Shown one piece after another: positions 43,480-55,415 of a DNA stretch of 64,000 nt. Position numbers and translations under genes: made by a program. Origin of the DNA: Castanea sativa (lineage: Eukaryota; Streptophyta; Magnoliopsida; Fagales; Fagaceae); contig NC_134017.1 in the NCBI RefSeq assembly GCF_040712315.1, forward strand, positions 79,427,987-79,491,986, given 5' to 3'. Under the pieces are notes generated by a model. The model saw only the letters and a list, made by a program, of their open reading frames with translations. It did no database searches and was not told where the DNA came from. The first letter of the stretch is position 1; every line of letters begins with the position of its first letter.

Positions 43480-45560
43480 TTGAAATATTTTTTTGAGAAA
43501 AAGGCTTTTACAAGATTTATGCTCTTGAGGGACACTAAAAACTCTCCCACAATTTTTGTGGGATGCCTCAATGAATTTATAATGTGGAGTCTAGAAAAAT
43601 TTTGTATTACTATTCCTCTACATAGACTTTTATTATTATTATTATTTTGATGAATATGTTTTCATAGAACTGATCCTGACATTTCTAAGCTGACTTTTAA
43701 ATTCTTATATTGAAAAGTAATTTGGTCTCATATTGTCCTTTATTCTCTTTTGACAAGGAAATCAATGAGAGAAGCTTCTTTGGACTTCAAGGTATTGTCA
43801 AATTACTTGCAGGGAAAGACATGGATATGACCAGCTTGAAAGACAGCAAGCAGCCAAGGTTGAAGTTAGCAGCAACACAAGCAGAATATTATAAAATCAA
43901 AAATGACGTCTCCTTTTGGTCAGCACAAAAAGTATATGATTGGCAAAATTCTAAATTAGAGTGAATTGTACTCTTCTTCCCTAATTTACTTTTTTGTTTT
44001 GTCCTTGAAACTCTGATTTTCTTGTCAAGTTGGGCATTCCATCCATTGCCATTTTACTCCTTAAATTACATATATGATGCAACTCTGTTTTACCATACTT
44101 CAACAATTTTATAAATATTAATGGATGGACGGACTAATTTGATAGAAATGTTACATTTAAGGACTAAAATGACAAAATAAATTTAATGACCAAAATAATA
44201 ATTCACCCAAATAACTTAACAGACTATTTAAAACAAAGATTGTAGATTATGCAACCAGAGTCTTTGGTAGGGAAGATGATGACAAAATTTCTAAATTGTG
44301 TTAAACTTAAACATGCTTTATGATGTTTGCTAAGTGACTGATAGAGGCGATGTAATTTCAAGCATTCATTTCACAAAAACTGGCCTTCAAGAACTCTACA
44401 TCATGAATTATCTTAGGATTTGCCTGAGAGTATCACTTAAAATTTATCCATTTCAATTCAAGTAATTTTGTAAATTATTATTATTATTATTATTTTTTTT
44501 TTTTTGTTTAGTTCATATCCTGACACTTGATGAATAATGGAGATGACGACAATACAAATTTTCTTTTCCTTCAATTTTTTTCAAATTTCCTAAGTGAGTT
44601 AAACATGCTTTCTTATGTTTGCTTATCGATTACTAGAGTATGAAATTTCAAGTATTTGAAATGATGAAATGAAATTTAAAGAACTCTACATCATAATTTA
44701 GAACTATACATACCTATTATTATAAAGACTCTCCAGAATATCAATAATTTAGAATTATACATTCCTATTAAGATAATATTGACTTTTTTTTCCTTTTTGG
44801 TTTAGTGGTCAAGTTACTTAAAATTTAAAGGGTATTTTTTTATTAGCTTTTGTTACTTACCAACGCTAGTGGGACTTGTTTTTATCCTCCTCAACGAGTG
44901 CACAGGGAACCCGTTAACATACTCCTGTTCCATTAACATACTACTTTATTTATAGATAAAATAGAGTTTGAACATAACACATCAGCTCCTCACATCTCCA
45001 TTATCATCTTCTTGTACATTGTATATCTCATAATGCACACTTCTCACATACACTTCAGCCACTTCTCAATTTTTCCATTACTTCTGCTCCAACTTTGATC
45101 ATAATTGTTCGTGAATATCTTGACAATGATAATTAAGAGGGTCTTCTAATCATAAATACGAGACCAACCTTCAATACAATAACAAAAGAACACACAAAGA
45201 AAGAGAGTTTTCAAGCGGAAAAAATTCTAACAAACCAATGCTTTTACATGCATAAAAAGCTGATAAATGCTATCTACTTCTAAGTGTGTCAATTCACCAA
45301 TACCATCTAAGAAGTGAGAGGGACTAGTGGGAAACCTAGAGTAGGAACAGATGACAGTCAAGCACTAATTAGCATATTAAGATGGCTATATATATGAGTT
45401 TTTCTTGCAAATGCGAATTTCATAGAGAGCAACTTGTAATCAAGTTTTAGAACAGAAAGGAACCACCAAACAGAAAAACATCTGCCATATAGCACAATAT
45501 GTCCAAATAAAAAAATACTGTTGACAAGAACCACATTGTATGCATAGCACTGAATGAAAG
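43480..45560. other. AT-rich intergenic DNA
   Basis: No confident gene. An open stretch at 43740-43964 (plus; ...SFFGLQGIVKLLAGKDMDMT...) has fairly gene-like composition but no domain I recognise and no second exon. A (TTA)n tract lies at ~44475. Confidence 0.4.
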
Positions 45561-45595
45561 GTTGATCCTTCTTCATACTCATAAACTTGCCTGAA

Positions 45596-47411
45596 TCATC
45601 CTGGACCAACTTTAGGAATGTCATAATGCTCACTCATGTTTGCCAGATACTGGTTGAAATCCTGAATCTTGTCACGGTGAGATTTATTAGCTACCTTAGC
45701 CAATCTATGAAAATCAATTTGCTTCCTCTGTTCAATATATCGCCTTTCTGCAAGAGTGAGATGATCATCACAATGAACAGTCTTCCCATCGCCACTCATT
45801 TTTTTGGCATCATCTACACCTTCCTCGTTAGGATCAGTGGATAGCTCTGCACTTCCACCTGCACCAAATGATAAGAAAAATGAATGACAAATATAAAGTC
45901 ATGATGAATGGAAAGTGGAAAAGATATGGACCAAACAAAATGGTTACAGTGTTCAAACAATCTCTAGATTTAGCAGCAGCTTCTACTCCATACTTTTCAC
46001 TCTGTCTTCTTTAGATAACATATATAGTCCAATTCTTAGCAAATTTTAATATTTTCATTCAAATCAAGTTAATAGTGAGAGTTTCCAGATCTCAGAACAA
46101 GATAAGAACAACCTTTCTTGGAAATATATAGAAATCAAATTTGCAGCAAATTTCAAGTCTGCCATTTCAAGACTTCAGTGCAGGGATACCAAGTAGTTGA
46201 CCACTACCATTGCCATGTACACAGTACGAAGAAAGCTGCTTTCAGCACAAGAACCAGAGGTAGTAACTGTGCACATGGTTACTTTGCAAACATGGTCATG
46301 ACTAAGATTTGCTGTAACTGGCTTATCCAGCCTATTGAAAATGAACACTGCATTGGTCCAATTCTTTGCAACTCTGAACTTTCACTGGCTATCTCCATAC
46401 AGAATACAGATGAACCAAAAAATACTTCTAACAAATCGGAACGAAACAAACTTGGCACTCCATTGAGGCTACTAAGAAATCGCTGGTTCAATTAAAAGAT
46501 TTATGCCAGAGAACTCTTTTCGATTGGCCAAGGTGTTGGGGTTCCTCAAATTGCTCTTCTATCCTAGAGTTTCCTTTTTTCTCTTAGACTAGTCCCTTGA
46601 GTCCTTTAGCTCTTTGTTGTTGTTAACATCTTGTACTTTCATTCTCTGTTTCTTTTTTTGTTATGAATAATATTACTTTTATTGCCTATACAAAAAAAAA
46701 AAATTAAGAGCAGCTTACACAGCTCAACCTTTTTCTTTTTTTGATAAGTAGCCTCCATTGCTTAAATATAGTTTTATAGTTCCAATAATTTGGTTCAATG
46801 CCACTTAGCATTGGAACCTTGGAAACACGGACACGAACACAGTACGATACAGTGACACAAGTAATTTTTAAAAAATTATAACATAAAATGACAAGAATGA
46901 CACCAGTATGACACGGGTACGACACATATACAACACTGGCACGATACCCTAAATGAAGTGTTCATGTTTCCTAACCTGGAACTATATGCCCATGCTAAAA
47001 GTAACAAAGTGCTGCCCATTAATATAAAAACTATATGCCCATGCTACAAGTAACAAAGTGCTGCCCATTAATATAAATATCGGTTCGACAATAATCTGAA
47101 TTTATTTATTCATTATTATTATCTTAAGCACAAAAAACACATTCAGAGTGAATTAAAATTTAAAGCTGATTAATTGGAAAAAAACACAAACTATCATCTT
47201 AATAACTATGACACTAGGTACATGCAATACAAGACTGAATTGGAGACGAACAGAAAATACCAACCTGGTGGAAGCTCATTTTCTGTAACCTCTGAAATCT
47301 GATCCTGACGTTTCTTGTTTTTCTTTTTCTTCTTCACTCCACCAGCCTTCACAGCCAGAGCTTTTCCCTTCAGCTTCAGCTTTCCCCCAACCACATTCTC
47401 AAACCTGACAG
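45596..47411 (-). CDS. FAM32A-like protein, two exons, start codon damaged
   Basis: Exon 1 (47265 to ~47406) encodes VVGGKLKLKGKALAVKAGG, a Lys-rich run, then QISEVTENELPPG. Exon 2 (45596-45858) encodes GSAELSTDPNEEGVDDAKK, MSGDGKTVHCDDHLTLAERR, YIEQRKQIDFHRLAKVANKS and the conserved C-terminus FNQYLANMSEHYDIPKVGPG, stop TGA 45596-45598. The intron (45859-47264) has CAG|GTTGG and GCAG|GTGG borders. This matches eukaryotic FAM32A (~110-150 aa), a nuclear protein; human FAM32A is part of the catalytic spliceosome near the 3' splice site. The expected ATG a few codons before ENVVGGK is not present: 47409-47411 reads CTG, and one base appears missing between it and the conserved frame. Either a damaged copy or a non-standard start. 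Single exon-intron layout and otherwise intact frame argue it was recently functional. Confidence 0.82.
46500..46705 (+). mobile_element. Possible retroposed 3' end in the FAM32A intron
   Basis: Ends in an A12-13 run after TTTATTGCCTATAC (~46690). The preceding T-rich, TTGTTG-containing sequence looks like a LINE or mRNA 3' UTR. No clear TSD. Confidence 0.35.
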
Positions 47412-47537
47412 TAACACTCTCTCTCTCAGTTTTCCGGTAAGGGTTTGGATTTTGGGGATGGGTTCTTTTTTCGATTTTACGGTGGGGGTAGGGGACGACA
47501 CCGTTTGGGGATTTGTTTGCCTTTTTTTTTTTTTTGG

Positions 47538-47549
47538 GTTTATATAAAA
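47538..47549 (-). promoter_or_regulatory. Possible TATA box for the FAM32A-like gene
   Basis: TTTATATAAA read on either strand, ~130 bp upstream of the expected start, with a GC-richer presumptive 5' UTR between (47420-47500). Confidence 0.4.
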
Positions 47550-47559
47550 ATTAAGAAAT

Positions 47560-48002
47560 AAATAAACAAATAAATATTAAATATTAATTTAAGGGCAAAA
47601 CAGGGTCATTTTGGGGGGATTTAACCAAGTTAGTGGAGGGGTTTTGAAACTTTGGGGACTAAAATGAAAAATAGTGAAACTTAAAAAGTGAGTTTTGAAA
47701 TTTGGAAAAAAAGAAATTATGTCATTAGTAGATCTCAAAATGATTGATAATAAGAGCATTTTTGGAATTTTTTCCAAATTCTTGTACTATTTGGAGAGTG
47801 AACAATTACATTTGTTTTTCACCTACCTACTTTGTCCTCCGCTCACCTCCACCACTACTTGTTCTTGTCCCCATCACCAACACGTAGCCCAGATGGTCAG
47901 ATCAATTTTTGTCATCATTCCATTTCCCCCAATGTTCATGGATCATGACTCAAAAGAAGGCACTTCTTAGAGTGAGTTCCATGGCCCAAAGATTGGGGAT
48001 TC
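47560..48002. other. Intergenic DNA upstream of the FAM32A-like gene
   Basis: No gene. 47905-47990 is the inverted match of 22905-22985. Confidence 0.5.
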
Positions 48003-48690
48003 TAGCATTTTACCCTCATTTTTTTAAAAAAAATTGGCAATATGCCCCTGTTTTGAAATTATTTAAGTTCGTGCTTCTGTTTTGAAACTCGATTTTAATA
48101 AAATCAAGTTTCAATAAAAAACTCGATTGGCTTAAAATCAAGTTATGCCAAATGAAACTTTATAAAAAAAATTTAAAAAAAAAAACTTGCATGGAACTCA
48201 AGTTTAGCAAGCTCGAGTTCCATACCTATAGTGGCGTTTTTTAGTGCTATAGTGGCTTTTTTTTTTATGGAACTCAAACTCCTTTAACTCGAGTTCCATG
48301 CAAGTAGTTTAATTTTTTTTTTTTTTACATATAGTTGCGTTTAGGGAGTCTATAACGGCGTTTTTTATGGAACTTGAGCTCCTTGAACTCGACTCGAGCT
48401 CCATTGCAAGTTTTTTTTTTTTTTAAAGTATACATATAGCTACGTTCAAGGAGTCCATAGCAGTGTTTTTTATGAAACTCGAGCTCCTTGAACTCGAGTT
48501 TCATGCAAGTTTTTTTTTTTTTTTTAAAGTTTCATTTGGCATAACTCTAGTTCCATGCAATCGAGTTTTTTGATTGAAACTCAATTTTATTAAAATTGAG
48601 TTTCATAATAGGGGCACGAACCTATATAGTTTGGAAACAGGGGCATAATGCCAAATATTTTGTTCAATAGGGGCAAAAGGCCAAAATCTC
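48003..48690. mobile_element. Foldback element with internal CTCGAG palindromes
   Basis: Ends are complementary (GGCAATATGCCCCTGTTT at ~48037 against AACAGGGGCATAATGCC at ~48638; CTCGATTTTAATAAAATC against its partner near 48580). The interior holds four or five degenerate direct and inverted copies of GGAACTCGAGTTCCATGCAAG separated by poly(T). No coding region. TSD not found. Confidence 0.72.
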
Positions 48691-48829
48691 CCCCAAGGAT
48701 TATATAAAAAAGGGTTACATCCTAGACACCTTTTTGGTTTTGCAAGGACAAAACTTGGGCCTTGTCTTGAAGAGCATTCACCAAAATGTTGTGTTGAGAG
48801 GAGCAAATCCTATCTCTTTCACCAAAGAG

Positions 48830-50162
48830 TAGGACTGTAAATAAATCAAGCCGATCATGAACAACTCGGGCTCGACTTGATAAAAAGCTTGTTCATATTT
48901 GTTTGTTTATAAATAAGTCAAGCTTGAGCCTTAGTTTTAGGCTCATTTAATAAACAAGCTGAGCTCAAGCAAAAAAATTTGTTCATGAACAAGTTTATGA
49001 GGTATTAGGCTTGATACACAACAATTTAAGCATAAACTTATATATAAGTTTATATGTGTTACTTAAATATACTAATTACACATATTTTAATAATGACATG
49101 GCTAACATGAGACCACTACCTATAATACCATAATTTTTTCCTTCCCTTTAAACTAATCAAGAACCACTTTAGACTATAGGTTACATGTAAAAATAATAAA
49201 TAATTAAGTAGGCCACAAATGATCCTTTCCTATCAATCATCTAAAGTAAAGTTATTAAACATGTTAATATTTTCTCATTCATAATAGTTACAAACAGGTA
49301 TTTTTTAGACCTTTATCATTTAACGTGAATATAAAAATTGTATTTTGAACAATTGCTGAAGCTGTAGACAAAGAATGATGAATGAATAAATGAATTTAAT
49401 TATGTAAATTATTAATTTGAATAATAACTAATCATAAGTAAGACTAGATGTATGATAAAATTAATATACTATTTTCTTTTTCTTTTTTCTTAATTTTAGA
49501 GATTTAGGGTTGTTTGGATTTTGTGTTTCCATCGTCCATAACTCTGTTTCCATTACTCATAACTCAAAATATGTGGATCCCACTACTAAGAAGCTTGTTT
49601 GGTTTTTGTTTCCATCACTCAATTCTCTAATTTTTTAGTGATAAGTTATGGAAACTAAAAACACATTTTTAGATGTTTTCAATTTCCAAAACTCTGTTTT
49701 CAATTGCATTTTCGTAATTAAACCCACAACTCAACCGCAATGTTTGACTTTTTTGGTTTTTTTTTTTTTTGGGAAACAAAGTCATTGAGTGGTGAATGCC
49801 AAATGGGTGGGGTTGGGGAAATTAAAGTATTGTAAGTGATGAGTAATGAATGAGGAGTCATGAGTGATGACAAAAAAAAAATCCAAACAAGCCCTTAAGC
49901 ATTTAATAATGTAATTTTTTTAGATCTCAAGCTCAAAAACTTGACCTAAGCTCAAGTTTGAACTTGATATTAAACTTGAGTTGGTTTGACTAATTAATCA
50001 AGTCAAGCCAAGTTCAAGTTTTTTGACTTTCCCACGAATTCAAGTTCAAACATTAATTTTAGACTTGTCACAAGCTCAAGCCAAGCTCAAACTTTTAATT
50101 TTTCCTAATAAGTCAAGTTTAAACATATACTACTCGACAAAACTCAGCTCGTTTATACCCTG
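48830..50162. mobile_element. Non-autonomous hAT element, 1,333 bp
   Basis: Flanked by an exact 8-bp duplication CCAAAGAG (48822-48829 and 50163-50170). Termini TAGGACTGTAAATAAA and, inverted, CAGGGTATAAACGAGC fit hAT ends. The family A copy at ~15845-15860 shows the empty site. The interior near both ends repeats CAAGCTCAAG-like words and contains a nested MITE. No transposase seen. Confidence 0.85.
49507..49894. mobile_element. PIF/Harbinger-like MITE, 388 bp, nested
   Basis: Termini GGGTTGTTTGGATTTT / AAAATCCAAACAAGCCC with TTA on both sides (49504-49506 and 49895-49897). Non-coding; inserted inside the hAT element, so younger than it. Confidence 0.87.
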
Positions 50163-50680
50163 CCAAAGAGGAAGTCTTCCTTTTACGTTTTGAAGGTGCA
50201 GCAACAGGTTTCCTTTAAGATGTAAGACAAAATCACGTGAGTCGTGAGGGCTGTACTTACTGGGCAAGGAATGATTTTTTTTTTTTTTTTTGCTGAATGG
50301 GCAAGGAATGAAGTTTGAACAAGTTGTTTGATGCTTTTCCCTTGGTTTTTGGTGTTTCCATTTGCAGGTCCAGCTTTGGCTTTTGGCTCCTTCTTGTTTT
50401 CCTCCAATCAATGGACTTCACTTGATTATCCTTTGGACTAGGACTGTTGTCCCATATTTCACCAGCAGGTTGCACTAATAAGATGGCAAAAAATTTGTTT
50501 GGAGAAAAATATAATTTTAAGAAGATGCGAAAATTAAATAATTTGGTATGAAAATAGAAAATTTAATTTCATACACTCATATATAGTCAACCTATCTTTT
50601 ATTAAAAAAAAAATTTAATGACACAAAACAACTTTTTCCCTATTTTATAATTTTGTTGGTCTATATATATATAAAAGGAA

Positions 50681-50957
50681 ATGTTAGCAAGCAACCATGT
50701 GGTGCTTGTTAAGATTTTCCTTAATGGGTTGTATTAATAAAAAGGACAAAAAATTATTAAAAGAGTTGGCGAAAAGGATTGAAAAAAAAAAGGTTGTGTT
50801 AACAGCACCGTATAACAACAGTTTTTTTTTACTCTTTTTTTTTGTACATTTTTTTGCAACTTTATACTATTTTTTACACTTTTTTACAATTTTTTGCAGC
50901 TTTTTAAATGATAAGTACATTCTTAACGAACACCACATGGTTAACATTTGCCCACAA
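50681..50957. mobile_element. Foldback MITE
   Basis: AAATGTTAGCAAGCAACCAT at the left is complementary, with a small gap, to CATGGTTAACATTT at the right; the longer arms read CCATGTGGTGCTTGTTAAG and its partner. T-rich centre. Confidence 0.65.
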
Positions 50958-51075
50958 AAAAAAAAATGCTAAAAATTTGTCAAAAAGGATAAAAAGCTGT
51001 AAAAAGTAAAAAAGATGCTGCAAAAATTATTGGTAAGGTTAAGGGCCACCGTAGGTGCCCGTTAAGACAACCCAT

Positions 51076-51080
<5 letters not shown>

Positions 51081-51151
<71 letters not shown>
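51081..51151. repeat. (TA)n(GA)n microsatellite
   Basis: TA units to ~51111, then about 20 GA units. A further (CA)n(TA)n lies at 51831-51893. Confidence 0.95.
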
Positions 51152-51152
<1 letters not shown>

Positions 51153-51845
51153 CTACAAATTTATTATAAAGTTTTTTTGTATAAAATGTAATAATGAGTA
51201 TCCAATTAGTGTTATTCATTTCTTATTATTCAGTCTATGAGGTTTAGGATTCATTTTGTTAAATATATTAGTAACATGATGTGTTATTTCATGTTATATA
51301 TGTTAGAGCGGATATGGAAGAATAGGTTTGAGCCTATTAAATTGAGCTAATATATCTTTAACACATTCAATCACGATATCTAATTTTTGAAAATATATTT
51401 ACTTATATAATCTTCTTTAACAAGTTACATCTCATTAAGCACATGATATGTGATTTTTGAAATTATATGGTCTCAAAATAATTTAATTTTACAATTAAAA
51501 AGATCTCAAAATAAGAACATAAATATATGGTAAATATTATTTTGGTCCTTAAATATTAAAAAAAGTTTGCTTTTCATCTTGAACTTTAAAAAGTTTATTT
51601 TTTGAATCATTTCTCCCTAGACTTCCAAACAATTTGTGTATGAGAATGAGAGTTGTTGACTAAGTTACAAGACTCTTGATAATCATGTGACTTATTTTAA
51701 TAATACATAGATAATTTTATGAGTTGTCATGTTATATGTCAGAGGAAAACTTTGTCAATATACATATGTACATACATATATTTATGGCATATGTTTACAA
51801 GACTTTTTAGAGTCCTACATGATATGAAAACACACACACACACAC

Positions 51846-51888
<43 letters not shown>

Positions 51889-52005
51889 TATATCATTTTA
51901 AGAATACACCACATATAAGAATGTTAGACTACTATATATGAAGGTTTCTACCAATCATGTTAGAGGTGTATACAACTATACATTTAGTGTCTCACAGCAT
52001 GTGAG

Positions 52006-53885
52006 CAGGGATGACAATTTTTTCCCGCCCTGCTTAACCCGCTCCTTTCTCACTTCGCCCCGCGCAAGTTTTCCTCGCCCCGCAAAGGTTATGGGAGGAG
52101 ATGGGGCAAGATTTAAGCTCCGCATCATAGGGCGGGGTGGGGATGGGTTTGGACTTTTTAGACCCTCCTTACCCGTCCCCGCTCCTCGTTGCTAAGGATT
52201 ATAATTGTAAATTTTTCATACCCTAAAACCTTTCTGTTTAAAAAAACATAGCAATATTAGCTTATTTTATTCTACTCAATGTGATTCTCTACCTTTATTT
52301 TGTTATGTGTTATACAATGAAATTTTTATTTTATTTTATTATTATTATATCTTTTAGGGGTAATTACACTAAACCCATCTGTGGTTTAGGCGAAAGTCAC
52401 TTTGCCTGCCCATGGTTTGAAAAGTACCACTTAACCCACTTGTGGTTTAGGCGAAAGTCACTTTGCCTACCCGTGGTTTGAAAAGTACCACTTAACCCAC
52501 TTGTAATATGTTCCGTTTATTTTCTATAACCCACCTCTATTAAAATCAGGGGTAACTAGGTATTTTTGCTCAAATTTTATATCTCTTTCCTCCAAAAAAA
52601 AAAAAAACACAAAAATGCAAGAGAAACAAGATCAAAAAGTGGTATTGGTCTCTCTCTCAATTCAAATAAATCTTGAACATGAAGAACATAAATCATTAAA
52701 CCCATATTTTTTTTTCCACATTCCCAAGTTGTCTCAAATTTTCTCAGCAACCATATAACTATAAAAGAAATCAAACTCTTCAATCTCAGTCTTAAACACT
52801 CATTTGGCTCAACTTTCAGTAAGTCTCTCATCTTTACAAGACCTCAACAACATAAATCACAAAACCCAGAATTTCTTTCTCCTTCCCAATTGAAAACAAA
52901 TCAAAAGTTTCAACCTTTACACAATAATATAAAGCTCAAATAGCACAAACTAGAATACCCAATATTTTTTTCCCTTTATTTTCTTGGAAATCAAACAAAG
53001 AGAGAAAATTGAATAATGGGTATGTGTTCAACCTAAAAAAAGAAAAACGAAAAAAAAAAAAAAAGCTTACCAACATACGAGGATGATTTGAAGAAGAATT
53101 TAGAGAAGTCAAGTGTTTGATATGGCTATGGTGAGATTGAGATTGTGAACCCATAACCAAATTCTCTAAAACCCAAAACCTCTATCTTTCTTTTCTTTCT
53201 ATTGTGAACCCATAACCACTGGCCATTGTAATTTATGCAAAAAAAAAGAAGCAAACCCAAATGCAAAAACCAACAAAACCCACAAATGGTGACACACAGC
53301 CACCAAATGGCGAGAAACTTGTGTTTTCTCCCCCTCTAGACACTCCAAACCACGAAGAATACGTTGATCTCACCACAGGTCTCTCTCTCAAAAAGTTTAT
53401 GAGTTTTGGGTGTTTTGATTCGCGTTATGTTGTGTTTTGGGGTTAAGATGTGTTTTTGTAACGGCTGGGCTTGAGGTGGGGTACGGAGTTTGACGGAACC
53501 ATACCACAAGTAAATTAGGTGACAGTTTTCAAATCACGGGTAGGCAAAATAATTTTCGCCCAAACCATAGGTGGGTTATGTGTAATTACCCATTTTTTTA
53601 TGATTGTTTTGTTAAACACTTGGATATATTATTTAATTTTTTTTGTAAATTAATTTGATTTGATAATATAAATTTAATTGTAATTTCAAGTCTATTTTTA
53701 TTAATGAAATAGATTTCATTAAAAAAAAAATTATACTAGTTGTAGAGCAAATTAACAAAAAAAAGAGTTTTACGGGGTGGGGCAGGACTTCGTGAGGCTT
53801 TAAAGGGTGGGGATGGGGCAAGACAAAACCATGCAGGGCAGAGATGAATACCCCATTCTTCTGCCACACCCCATTACCAACCCTA
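52006..53885. mobile_element. Non-autonomous hAT element, 1,880 bp
   Basis: Flanked by an 8-bp duplication CATGTGAG (51998-52005 and 53886-53893). Termini CAGGGATGACAATTT and, inverted, TAGGGTTGGTAATGG fit hAT ends; subterminal DNA is rich in GGGGCGGGG-like words (52060-52190 and 53765-53850). No transposase. Interrupted by a second element at 52357-53591. Confidence 0.85.
52357..53591. mobile_element. Mutator-like non-autonomous element, nested
   Basis: Long terminal inverted repeats: GGGGTAATTACACTAAACCC at the left, TGGGTAATTACACATAACCC (inverted) at the right, extending ~40 bp (CTGTGGTTTAGGCGAAAGTC). The left arm is repeated once (52375-52430 and 52440-52500). The interior has gene-like UTR/ORF pieces (for example plus-strand 53261-53446) that could be captured host sequence, but I recognise no gene. 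The TSD is only approximate. Confidence 0.7.
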
Positions 53886-54059
53886 CATGTGAGTTTTATT
53901 AGTGTGTACCGTGGCAGTTTTATGAATTTTTGTGGAATATTATACAAAATCGAATAAATTTTTTTTTTGAATATATAAATTAACATCACAGGAAAAAATT
54001 GTAAATGCATGAACTTTTAAGTTAAAATATAGTTTCTCAAAAAAAAAAAAAAATCAAAT

Positions 54060-54600
54060 GTAAAAAAGTATTGCTGGTTCATGCTTTGGCACCTTAAGTT
54101 AAAATCTAGTTTTGTCTCTAGTAGCAGCTTAATATTGGCATCGATGAGCATGAATTGGTTCAGGTGTCTTGGATAATAAAAAGGAAGGTTTTACAAGGTC
54201 AAAACTTGAGGAACGTCTTGAAGTTGAAGAGCTTTCACCGAAGTGTTGTGCTGCACATCTTCAGAGGGAGGCGTTATATCCTGCACCCGGCATATATGCC
54301 GGGTGTCTCACACATGGGCGGGCCCCACACACTGTGGGGCCCGCCCCTGTGTCTCACACCCGGCATATATGCCGGGTACAAGATATAAAAATTGCTTCAG
54401 AGGAGCACGTCTTAGCTATTTCACTAAAGGGGAAAGTTTATTTTTTGAAGTTTTAAAGATGCAGTAATATCTTTCCTTAAAGATGTAAGTAAGACTACAT
54501 TGATCTCCTCGATCGGAGTCTCTGGCTTGGGCTTGGGAAGACCAGCATCACGTGAATGATACATGCTTTTTCCTTAATTTTGGTGTTTCCATTTTCAGGT
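54060..54600 (-). repeat. Dispersed repeat family A, second inverted copy
   Basis: Reverse complement of 14060-14400 (CATGCTTTGGCACCTTAAGT, GCATCGATGAGCATGAATTG). Interrupted by a 127-bp MITE at 54268-54394. Confidence 0.78.
54268..54394. mobile_element. Mutator-type hairpin MITE, 127 bp
   Basis: Flanked by a perfect 9-bp duplication CTTCAGAGG (54259-54267 and 54395-54403). The whole element folds on itself: both ends carry the self-complementary ACCCGGCATATATGCCGGGT, and the arms continue through CACATGGGCGGGCCCCACA to a tiny centre. GC-rich in an AT-rich setting. The family A copy near 14190 lacks it. Confidence 0.87.
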
Positions 54601-55117
54601 ACAGCTAGTTTTAATGTACAGAAAGTGACAACCCAAAAAGAAACGTACATGTATAGTTATCAAAACAAAAAGAAACATACATTGCATAGTAAACTAACTT
54701 CCAAACTTTTGTACAGACCTAGTTAATGTACTGAAAAGAAAGAACGTACTTTTATACATGGCAGAGTAAACCAGCTTCCAAACTTTTGTACTGTTGCTTT
54801 AAAGAGTGTGTACTATTTAGAAAAAAACGATCTTATTTCCATATTACTGTTTAAAATAATACAGTATAAACTATAACATCAACTAATATAAAATAATTTC
54901 CCTTTTCTCTCTCTTATTTTCCATCTCTCTTTCCTCCCTACTTATTGCCTCTCTCCAGCAAACCCACACAACCAAAACTTAGCCACTCAGCCACAAACAC
55001 CAATTTGACTACCACCAAATTTCCTGCAATATCAGCTCCAGAGCTTAGAAGAAAATGGGGCAATAGAACATCACAACAAACACAGCCAAAAGAGATCATT
55101 TTACTTCTAGCAAAGAG
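54601..55117. other. Intergenic DNA
   Basis: No gene. A local repeat occurs: ACTTCCAAACTTTTGTAC at ~54700 and CTTCCAAACTTTTGTACTG at ~54774. A CT-rich stretch at 54900-54955 precedes the low-complexity block. Confidence 0.45.
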
Positions 55118-55415
55118 ATGAAACCAAAAAAAGCATCACCCAAACCCACCCAAACAACCACCATCCCACCACCACACACACACACCCCAGCAACCACCGA
55201 AAAAAAAAACTACCAGCAACCTCACTGTCCCCACCACTGCTGCACCATACACACACCACCACCACCTCCAACACACAAACCCACAAAACCCATTAAACCC
55301 ACACCACCGTCAACACAACCAAAACCACCATTAACTCACTCAAAAATTGAAAAAAAACAAAAAACAAAAAACCACCGATCAGTAAACCCACCACCACCAC
55401 CACCACCGATCTATT
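55118..55415 (+). repeat. CA/CC-rich low-complexity block
   Basis: Runs of CCACCA, ACACAC and CCCACC. The 99-codon open frame reads as Pro/Thr/Lys/His low complexity with no domain, so it is not called a gene. Confidence 0.7.

Larger units (their letters stand above)
48690..51520 (-). repeat. Dispersed repeat family A, inverted copy
   Basis: Reverse complement of 15005-15990: 48690-48829 and 50163-50500 match 15530-15990, and 51170-51500 matches 15005-15330. It is split by a hAT element (48830-50162) and a foldback element (50681-50957). The exon-like block (50130-50475) has frame changes relative to the 15-kb copy. Confidence 0.8.

Noticed and set aside
43740..43964. Host exon at 43.7-44.0 kb
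   Set aside because: Gene-like composition, but no recognisable domain, no splice partner and no paralogue in the window. Left as unannotated open sequence.
55118..55415. Proline-rich protein gene
   Set aside because: Low-complexity CCA/ACA repeats produce the open frame. There is no signal peptide, no defined repeat motif of a cell-wall protein, and no supporting context.
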